NCBI RefSeq assembly: GCF_016616425.1
Contig: NZ_CP067101.1
Coordinates: 372,001 to 436,000, forward strand
Direction of reading: 5' to 3'
Length of the DNA stretch: 64,000 bases
Origin: Bradyrhizobium diazoefficiens
Lineage (GTDB): Bacteria; Pseudomonadota; Alphaproteobacteria; Rhizobiales; Xanthobacteraceae
Numbering within the stretch: the first letter of the stretch is position 1; every line of letters starts with the position of its first letter. Of the stretch, positions 58,259 through 64,000 are shown piece after piece. The notes beneath the pieces are model-generated. The model did no database searches. It had not been told where the DNA came from and worked only from the letters and a program-made list of their open reading frames with translations. Both the position numbers and the translations under genes were made by a program.

Positions 58259-59020
58259 CTAGTCCCTGCTCTGCGGCGTCTGGATGAAGCCGCGATTATG
58301 CGTCGGGCTGATCAGGAGCTCGTTGATGCAGACTCTGGCCGGCATGCTCGCGATGAACGCAATGGTGCGCCCCAGATCTTCGGATTGCAGCATCCTGGCC
58401 TGCTCCTCGTCGCTCGGTACCACCGGGCGCAGCTTCAAAATGGGGGTCGCCACCTCGCCCGGCATCAGGCAGCAGGCACGCAGGCCGTTGACGCATTCGT
58501 CCATGTTGAAGGAATGGGTCAGCGCCAGCACCGCATGCTTGGTCGTGGTGTAGGCCGGCCCCGGCATCTTCGAGACGTGGCGGCCGGCCCAGGACGACAC
58601 GTTGATGATCGAGCCGTCCTGCTGCTTGCGCATCGTCGGCAGCACTGCGCGCATGCAATAGAGCACGCCGTTGAGATTGACCTGGACCAGCCTGTCCCAG
58701 CCCTCCAGTTCCATGTCCTTCCAGCTTCGCTTGGGGACATTGATGCCGGCATTGTTCACGAGCAGGTCGATCCGGCCAAGTTTCGCGACGATGTGATCGG
58801 CCGCGTTCTGAGCCGCGGCGGCGTCAGACACGTCCAGCGCAATGGCCTCGGCCGCCCCGCCGGCCTTGGTGATCTTGGCGACCACGGTGTCCAGGGCTGG
58901 CTGGCGGCGGCCGGACACCACGACCGTCCAGCCGTCGGCCGCAAGTGCCTCGGCGCCGGCCTCCCCGATCCCGCTGCCGCCGCCCGTGACCCAGGCCACG
59001 CGTTTCCCACTTTTTGTCAT
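58259..59020 (-). CDS. SDR family NAD(P)-dependent oxidoreductase
   Basis: A 253-residue classical SDR. The nucleotide motif is GGGSGIG at residues 13-19, NNAG is in LLVNNAGINVP, the catalytic Ser is in NVSSWAG, and YTTTK carries Tyr and Lys. The C-terminal part (CCLMPGEVATPIL, SPTHNRGFIQTP) is not diagnostic. It is divergent from matB, with an 86-base gap. The substrate is unknown. Confidence 0.9.
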   Translation of the reverse strand: MTKSGKRVAWVTGGGSGIGEAGAEALAADGWTVVVSGRRQPALDTVVAKITKAGGAAEAIALDVSDAAAAQNAADHIVAKLGRIDLLVNNAGINVPKRSWKDMELEGWDRLVQVNLNGVLYCMRAVLPTMRKQQDGSIINVSSWAGRHVSKMPGPAYTTTKHAVLALTHSFNMDECVNGLRACCLMPGEVATPILKLRPVVPSDEEQARMLQSEDLGRTIAFIASMPARVCINELLISPTHNRGFIQTPQSRD

Positions 59021-59106
59021 GCAAACTGTCTCCGTTGCTTCATCGGGGCGGTTTTTGCTAATCCAGCCCTCGGTTTTGACCGGCCTCCGCCGGCGAGGAA
59101 TGTTGC

Positions 59107-60636
59107 ATGAACCAAGCTGCCAACGCCAACCTGTTTTCCCGCCTCTTCGACGGCCTGGACGATCCCAAACGCCTCGCGATCGAGACGCATGACGGCGCGC
59201 GTATCAGCTATGGCGACCTCATTGCCCGCGCCGGGCAGATGGCGAATGTGCTGGTCGCGCGCGGCGTGAAGACGGGCGACCGCGTCGCGGTGCAGGTGGA
59301 GAAGTCGGTCGCTAACATCGTGCTGTATCTGGCCACGGTGCGGGCCGGCGCGGTCTATCTGCCGCTCAACACCGCCTATACGCTCAACGAGCTCGATTAT
59401 TTCATCGGCGATGCCGAGCCTTCGCTGGTGGTTTGCGATCCAACCAAGGCCGAAGGCCTTGCCCCGATCGCTGCCAAGGTGAACGCCAGGATCGAGACGC
59501 TCGGGCCTGACGGCAAGGGCTCGCTGACGGAGGCCGCCGACAAGGCCGGCAGCGAGTTTGCAACGGTGCCGCGCGAAAACGACGATCTCGCCGCGATTCT
59601 CTACACGTCGGGCACCACCGGCCGCTCCAAGGGCGCGATGCTGACCCACGACAATCTCGCGTCGAACTCGCTCTCGCTCGTCGGCTACTGGCGCTTCACC
59701 GACAAGGACGTCTTGATCCACGCGCTGCCGATCTATCACACCCATGGCCTGTTCGTGGCCACCAACGTGACGCTGTTCGCGCGCGCGTCGATGATCTTCC
59801 TGCCCAAGCTTGATCCGGACCTGATGATCAAGCTGATGGCGCGCGCCACCGTGCTGATGGGCGTGCCGACGTTCTATACCCGTCTGCTTCAGAACCCCGC
59901 ACTGTCGCGCGACACGACAAGACACATGAGACTGTTCATCTCGGGCTCGGCGCCGCTGCTCGCCGAAACCCATCGCGAATGGTCGGCGCGCACCGGTCAC
60001 GCCGTGCTCGAGCGCTACGGCATGACCGAGACCAACATGAACACGTCGAACCCCTATGACGGCGAGCGCGTGCCCGGCGCGGTGGGCTTTCCGCTCCCCG
60101 GCGTCTCCGTGCGGGTGACAGAGCCCGAGACCGGCAAGGAGCTGCCGCGCGAGGAGATCGGCATGATCGAGGTGAAGGGCCCGAACGTCTTCAAGGGCTA
60201 CTGGCGCATGCCGGACAAGACCAAATCCGAATTCCGGCCCGACGGCTTCTTCATCACCGGCGATCTCGGCAAGATCGACAACAAGGGCTACGTCCACATT
60301 CTCGGCCGCGGCAAGGATCTGGTGATCTCCGGCGGCTTCAACGTCTATCCGAAGGAGATCGAGAGCGAGATCGACGCCATGCCGGGCGTGATCGAATCCG
60401 CGGTGATCGGTGTGCCTCATGCCGATTTCGGCGAGGCCGTCACGGCCGTTCTGGTCTGCAACAAGGGCGCCGATGTCACTGAAGCTGCGGTCCTCAAGGC
60501 GCTCGACGGTCGGCTCGCAAAATTCAAGATGCCCAAGCGCGTCTTCGTCGTCGACGAACTGCCGCGCAACACCATGGGCAAGGTGCAGAAGAACATTTTG
60601 CGCGATACGTACAAGGATATCTACGCGAAGAAATAG
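59107..60636 (+). CDS. matB: malonyl-CoA synthetase (malonate--CoA ligase)
   Basis: A 509-residue AMP-forming ligase of the ANL superfamily that activates malonate. The P-loop is YTSGTTGRSKGAML, and other motifs are PIYHTHGLFVATNVTLFA, FISGSAPLLAETHREW, YGMTETNMNTSNPYDG and the hinge GRGKDLVISGGFNVYPKEIE. The catalytic Lys is in NTMGKVQKN. The sequence closely follows the R. palustris MatB as I remember it, including MTETNMNTSNPYDG. No malonate carrier or decarboxylase is adjacent. Confidence 0.94.
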   Translation: MNQAANANLFSRLFDGLDDPKRLAIETHDGARISYGDLIARAGQMANVLVARGVKTGDRVAVQVEKSVANIVLYLATVRAGAVYLPLNTAYTLNELDYFIGDAEPSLVVCDPTKAEGLAPIAAKVNARIETLGPDGKGSLTEAADKAGSEFATVPRENDDLAAILYTSGTTGRSKGAMLTHDNLASNSLSLVGYWRFTDKDVLIHALPIYHTHGLFVATNVTLFARASMIFLPKLDPDLMIKLMARATVLMGVPTFYTRLLQNPALSRDTTRHMRLFISGSAPLLAETHREWSARTGHAVLERYGMTETNMNTSNPYDGERVPGAVGFPLPGVSVRVTEPETGKELPREEIGMIEVKGPNVFKGYWRMPDKTKSEFRPDGFFITGDLGKIDNKGYVHILGRGKDLVISGGFNVYPKEIESEIDAMPGVIESAVIGVPHADFGEAVTAVLVCNKGADVTEAAVLKALDGRLAKFKMPKRVFVVDELPRNTMGKVQKNILRDTYKDIYAKK

Positions 60637-60663
60637 AGCGCAATTGCTTCGAGGTTGGGGGAC

Positions 60664-61173
60664 ATGAACCGAGAGCAAGCAAAGAAGATACACAAGCACC
60701 TTCTCGAAGCTGCCGACGCATTTCGGCGAGCGGAGGCCGCGATCGTCGACGTTGGCGATGACGGCAGAAAGCTGTTTGCAGAGCCGCTCGTAACGGCGGT
60801 TTTCCATTTGCAATTCAAACTTCTGCGGCTGATCTACAAAAGATATCCGGACCTCAAGCCGCCGGGCCCGCCTCCCACAATCGACAGCACACTCCGATGG
60901 GAGGATGTTTCTCTTCCATCGTCTGTGCTCGAGACCGATTTGGATCGCGTCATCTTCTCCGTCATGAAGCCACGATGGCAGAAGGTCGCAATGGTTCTAT
61001 ACTGTGCGGTTGAAAAGGTTGAAGAAGAGGAAGCGCTGGCGGCTCCTGTCGATTTTGATGTCTTTGCGGCCCGCATTCAGGCCTTGGTCGAGGCCGATCT
61101 TCTGGAAGCACAAGGCGATCTTCAGATGTGGGGCCACAGCGAAGTGAGATTGAAGGACCGGTCCGTCAATTAG
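60664..61173 (+). CDS. unrecognised soluble protein, possibly DUF3658-related
   Basis: A 169-residue acidic protein with a helical N-terminal half (NREQAKKIHKHLLEAADAFRRAEAAIV). The C-terminal part (WQKVAMVLYCAVEKVEEEE, FAARIQALVEADLLEAQGDLQMWGHSEVRL) ends in a winged-helix-like unit similar to DUF3658. Codon use is visibly less GC-rich at third positions than in neighbours, which may mark transfer. A TTG at 60655 is also in frame. It follows matB by 27 bases but does not obviously belong to its function. Confidence 0.75.
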   Translation: MNREQAKKIHKHLLEAADAFRRAEAAIVDVGDDGRKLFAEPLVTAVFHLQFKLLRLIYKRYPDLKPPGPPPTIDSTLRWEDVSLPSSVLETDLDRVIFSVMKPRWQKVAMVLYCAVEKVEEEEALAAPVDFDVFAARIQALVEADLLEAQGDLQMWGHSEVRLKDRSVN

Positions 61174-62030
61174 TGTCCGCCCGCCAGACTCAGCACGAAC
61201 CGGCTTCCAACGATAAACAGATAACACCCGAACGCCAGTTCCAGCGTGCGCTTCGACATCGCGTGCGCGGCTCTCACGCCGAGCGGCGCCGTAACGAGGC
61301 TCATCGGCATCACCAGCGCGGCGCCAAGCAGCGAGACGTAGCCGAGCGCGAACGGAACTTGTAGCGCTGCAACGCTGGGATAATTCGCCGCTGCCGGCCA
61401 GCCGGCATAGATGTAGCCGAGCGCGCCGGGGATCGAGATCAGCACCGCGAGCGCCGACGAGGTCGCCACCGCCTGATGGATCGGACGGCCGTAGAACGTC
61501 ATCAGAAGATTGGAGAACAGCCCGCCGCCGATGCCCATCAGCGTCGAGAGGATGCCGACGCAGAAACCGTAGACACGCATCAGAAATCCCTCTGGCAGGT
61601 CACCTCCAAGCTTCCAGCTCTCGCGCGCGAACATGAGCCGCGCTGCAGCGGCGTAGGCGACGCAGACGAAGACGATCTTGAACAGCCGCTCCGGCGCGTA
61701 GCGTGCCACCACGCTGCCGGCGACAACGCCGATGACGATCGGCAGCCACCAGAGGCGCAGGATCGCCATGTCGACCGCGCCACGCCGGTAGTGCGCCTGG
61801 AATGAGCGAAGCGAGGTCGGAACGATGATCGCGAGCGAGGTGCCGATGCAGAGCGGCATCCGTACCTCCAGCGGCACGCCGACGATGCGGAAGCATTCGT
61901 AGAGCACCGGCACGAGAATCGCGCCGCCGCCGATGCCAAACACGCCGGCCAGGAATCCCGAGAGCGCGCCGGTTGCAATCAGCAGCAGCGCAAGCTCGAC
62001 GATCTCCCTGATATCAAGACCGGCAATCAC
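61170..62030 (-). CDS. TauE/SafE family sulfite or organosulfur exporter
   Basis: A 286-residue membrane protein with about eight helices in two repeats (TGALSGFLAGVFGIGGGAILVPVLY; FCVGILSTLMGIGGGLFSNLLMTFYG). The GIGGG boxes are the signature of TauE/SafE (PF01925). Members export sulfite, sulfoacetate or similar anions. The start is a GTG at 62030; no ATG precedes the first helix. It converges on the gene at 60664, their ends overlapping by 4 bases. Confidence 0.92.
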   Translation of the reverse strand: MIAGLDIREIVELALLLIATGALSGFLAGVFGIGGGAILVPVLYECFRIVGVPLEVRMPLCIGTSLAIIVPTSLRSFQAHYRRGAVDMAILRLWWLPIVIGVVAGSVVARYAPERLFKIVFVCVAYAAAARLMFARESWKLGGDLPEGFLMRVYGFCVGILSTLMGIGGGLFSNLLMTFYGRPIHQAVATSSALAVLISIPGALGYIYAGWPAAANYPSVAALQVPFALGYVSLLGAALVMPMSLVTAPLGVRAAHAMSKRTLELAFGCYLFIVGSRFVLSLAGGH

Positions 62031-62548
62031 CCTGACCTATCCCACGACGGGCCGCAGTTCCTCGATATTTTGCGATCGGAACCGGGCGCCAAGCTGTAGG
62101 AGATTTGATTTGCCCGGTCGACAGGTCGCAGTTGCCGTCTTGGGTGGGATGCAGGTTGCGCATATCCGCCGTTGTGCGGAAAATTGGCGCGCATGGCGGA
62201 AATGGGACGAGGCTCGTGGTTCGCCCATGCGGCCTCCGGCATCGTGAGCCTTACCCGGCTGGAGCGACACTCCAGCCGCCATTGCCCGGGGCGTTCCAAC
62301 AATAATTTCAATGCGCCTCGACCACGCCGAGAAAGGGTGAATATCCGTTCGATCTTTCGTTGGCGGACCGCCCTTCTGGTATACCAAGCCTCTGATTGGC
62401 CTTGGTTCATCAAGATTCTAGGGCTGAACCCCGGTTCGATTTATGGCGAATTGGTGATTGCGCCGGCGAAATCGACTCCGTAAATAGGGCCGACCTTTCC
62501 GATCCCCGCGCGCCCATGTTGGGCCGCAGCAAACATCAAAAGTCGCCC
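62031..62548. other. 518-base intergenic region upstream of the sdh operon
   Basis: No gene is visible. It holds the palindrome TGGTATACCA at 62377-62386, a smaller inverted repeat GCTGGAGCGACACTCCAGC at 62259-62277, and AT-rich stretches (CAATAATTTCAATG at 62305). The sdh promoter should lie between about 62340 and 62500. Confidence 0.5.
62377..62386. promoter_or_regulatory. TGGTATACCA palindrome upstream of sdhC
   Basis: A perfect 10-base palindrome 163 bases before the sdhC start. Such sites are typical GntR/FadR-class operators. A one-mismatch version is found upstream of sucC at 10343. Confidence 0.4.
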
Positions 62549-62947
62549 ATGACCGCACGGATCGAACGACCGCTCTCGCCACACATGCAAGTCTACCGCT
62601 GGACGCTGACGATGGCGCTGTCCATCGTCCACCGCGCGACCGGCATCGCCCTTTATGTCGGCACCCTGCTGCTGGCCTGGTGGCTGATTGCAGCGGCCTC
62701 CGGCCCGGCCGCTTATGCGCATGTCCAGGCCTTCACCGGCAGCATCATCGGCCGTCTGATCGTGTTCGGCTACACCTGGGCGCTGATGCACCATATGCTG
62801 AGCGGCATCCGGCACTTCGTGTGGGACCTCGGCTACGGCTTCAAGGCCAATGAGCGCGAAGCGCTGACCTGGAGCGCGCTGATCGGCGGTATCGTGCTGA
62901 CGATGCTGGTCTGGATCATCGCCTATGCGATCGGAGGCGGACGATGA
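62549..62947 (+). CDS. sdhC: succinate dehydrogenase cytochrome b556 subunit
   Basis: A 132-residue membrane subunit anchoring complex II and holding heme b and the quinone site. Marks are RPLSPHMQVYRWTLTMALSIVHRATGIAL and MHHMLSGIRHFVWDLGYGF with the heme His. Three helices. The start at 62549 gives the common N-terminus; an ATG at 62516 is in frame. It overlaps sdhD by 4 bases. Confidence 0.96.
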   Translation: MTARIERPLSPHMQVYRWTLTMALSIVHRATGIALYVGTLLLAWWLIAAASGPAAYAHVQAFTGSIIGRLIVFGYTWALMHHMLSGIRHFVWDLGYGFKANEREALTWSALIGGIVLTMLVWIIAYAIGGGR

Positions 62948-63348
62948 GCGCGACCGATACGCCCAAGCGCAGCATGCGCACCCCGCTCGGCCGCGTCCGC
63001 AATCTCGGCGCGGCGCATTCCGGCACCTCCGATTTCTGGCGCCAGCGCCTCACCGGCGTCGCCATGACGCTGCTGATGATCCCGGTGCTGGTGATCGTCA
63101 TGATGCTGCTCGGCCGCAACCAGGCCGGCGCCGCGCAAATCCTCGGCTCGCTGCCGATCGCGGTGATCCTCCTGCTCTTCATCTTCGCCAGCACCTGGCA
63201 CATGAAGATCGGCATGCAGGTGGTGATCGAGGACTACGTCCATAACGAGAAGCTGAAGCTCACCGCGATCATGCTCAACAACTTCTTCTCGATCGCCGTG
63301 GCACTCGCCTCGACCTACGCGATCCTGAAACTGTCCTCCGGAGTGTAA
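62944..63348 (+). CDS. sdhD: succinate dehydrogenase membrane anchor subunit
   Basis: A 134-residue three-helix protein: MRTPLGRVRNLGAAHSGTSDFWRQRLTGVAMTLLMIPVL, then WHMKIGMQVVIEDYVHNEKLK with the second heme ligand region. Overlap with sdhC (ATGA) indicates coupling. It completes the membrane part of complex II. Confidence 0.96.
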   Translation: MSATDTPKRSMRTPLGRVRNLGAAHSGTSDFWRQRLTGVAMTLLMIPVLVIVMMLLGRNQAGAAQILGSLPIAVILLLFIFASTWHMKIGMQVVIEDYVHNEKLKLTAIMLNNFFSIAVALASTYAILKLSSGV

Positions 63349-63351
63349 CCC

Positions 63352-64000
63352 ATGGCCACCACAACGAATGGCTCGGGCAACGGCGCTCCGGCCACCAACG
63401 GCAAAGCCTATCCGATCGAAGACCACACCTATGACGTCGTCGTGGTCGGCGCCGGCGGCGCGGGCTTGCGCGCGGTGGTCGGCTGCAGCGAAGCCGGTCT
63501 TCGTACCGCCTGCATCACAAAAGTGTTTCCGACCCGCTCGCACACGGTTGCGGCGCAGGGCGGTATCTCGGCTTCGCTCGGCAACATGCACAAGGACGAT
63601 TGGCGCTGGCACATGTACGACACCGTGAAGGGGTCGGACTGGCTCGGCGACCAGGACGCGATCGAATACATGGTGCGCAACGCGCCTGACGCGGTTTACG
63701 AGCTGGAGCATTGGGGCGTGCCGTTCTCGCGCACCGAGGACGGCAAGATCTACCAGCGTCCGTTCGGCGGCATGACCATGGACTATGGCAAGGGCCAAGC
63801 GCAGCGCACCTGCGCCGCCGCCGACCGCACCGGCCACGCCATGCTGCACACGATGTACGGCCAGTCGCTGCGCCACGCAGCCGAGTTCTTCATCGAGTTC
63901 TTCGCCATCGACTTGATCATGGACGATCAGGGGGTTTGTCGCGGCGTCATCGCGCTCAGGCTCGACGACGGCACGCTGCATCGCTTCCGCGCCCAGACCG
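63352..64000 (+). CDS. sdhA: succinate dehydrogenase flavoprotein subunit (3' end outside window)
   Basis: The first 216 codons of SdhA. A Gly/Asn/Ala-rich leader of about 20 residues comes before [25 protein letters not shown], the FAD-binding motif. The FAD-linked His is in [11 protein letters not shown] (H64). Also present are [60 protein letters not shown]. It starts 3 bases after the sdhD stop and runs past the window edge. Confidence 0.96.
   Translation, partial: MATTTNGSGNGAPATNGKAYPIEDHTYDVVVVGAGGAGLRAVVGCSEAGLRTACITKVFPTRSHTVAAQGGISASLGNMHKDDWRWHMYDTVKGSDWLGDQDAIEYMVRNAPDAVYELEHWGVPFSRTEDGKIYQRPFGGMTMDYGKGQAQRTCAAADRTGHAMLHTMYGQSLRHAAEFFIEFFAIDLIMDDQGVCRGVIALRLDDGTLHRFRAQT

Overview
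The window is a stretch of GC-rich alphaproteobacterial chromosome. It looks like Bradyrhizobium or a very close relative (Nitrobacteraceae). Supporting signs are a 263-residue CcmC inside a ccmABCDG run, a malonyl-CoA synthetase very like the Rhodopseudomonas palustris MatB, DUF2794/DUF1223/DUF2336/DUF6455 proteins typical of this group, and many Bradyrhizobium-style palindromic intergenic repeats. I see no rRNA, tRNA, insertion sequence, integrase, prophage or CRISPR array. Almost everything is core housekeeping.

Layout. 1-2.3 kb: end of a DUF4337-type membrane protein, a small membrane protein and lpd. 2.3-12.9 kb (minus strand): a TCA-cycle block read zapE, mdh, sucC, a DUF1579-like gene, sucD, odhA (sucA), odhB (sucB), an SDR and lpd. 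It supplies malate dehydrogenase, succinyl-CoA synthetase and all three parts of 2-oxoglutarate dehydrogenase. 13-20.4 kb: an orphan VapB antitoxin, thpR, a GDSL esterase divergent from an FtsX/YbbP-type ABC exporter, a Bax-inhibitor-1 family protein, an acetyltransferase and a DUF2794 protein. 21-24.8 kb: a DUF1223 protein and aconitase acnA. 25-28.2 kb: the cytochrome c maturation operon ccmABCDG. 28.4-34.7 kb: yciB, ftsY, an RluA-type pseudouridine synthase, a DUF2336 protein, mtaB and dapF. 34.9-37.5 kb: two secreted proteins (GyrI-like and SIMPL) and a metallo-beta-lactamase-fold hydrolase. 38-43.5 kb: ffh-rpsP-rimM-trmD-rplS-leuC. 43.6-45.8 kb: an island of small, mostly secreted proteins splitting leuC from leuD. 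46-54 kb: leuD, a DXD glycosyltransferase, a DUF6455 fragment, a HAD phosphatase, a CitE-like lyase, carbonic anhydrase, asd, two secreted proteins and leuB. 54.4-62 kb: an MFS transporter, a Tat-exported molybdopterin oxidoreductase with its cytochrome b, a frameshifted fasciclin gene, an SDR, matB, an unrecognised gene and a TauE/SafE permease. 62.5-64 kb: sdhC, sdhD and the start of sdhA.

Functionally the window carries most of the TCA cycle (acnA, odhAB-lpd, sucCD, sdhCDA, mdh), three leucine-biosynthesis enzymes (leuC, leuD, leuB), the lysine/threonine branch (asd, dapF), cytochrome c heme delivery, and both protein parts of the signal recognition particle route (ffh, ftsY).

I do not see a convincing undescribed multi-gene system. 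The most useful leads are small: a DUF1579-like gene coupled between sucC and sucD; TGGTATACCA-type palindromes shared by the sucC and sdhC upstream regions; an orphan terminator that suggests a small RNA; a hairpin covering the ribosome binding site of a 69-residue protein after leuC; a 15-bp tandem array ahead of a secreted GyrI-like protein; and several places where palindromic repeats have remodelled genes or operons.
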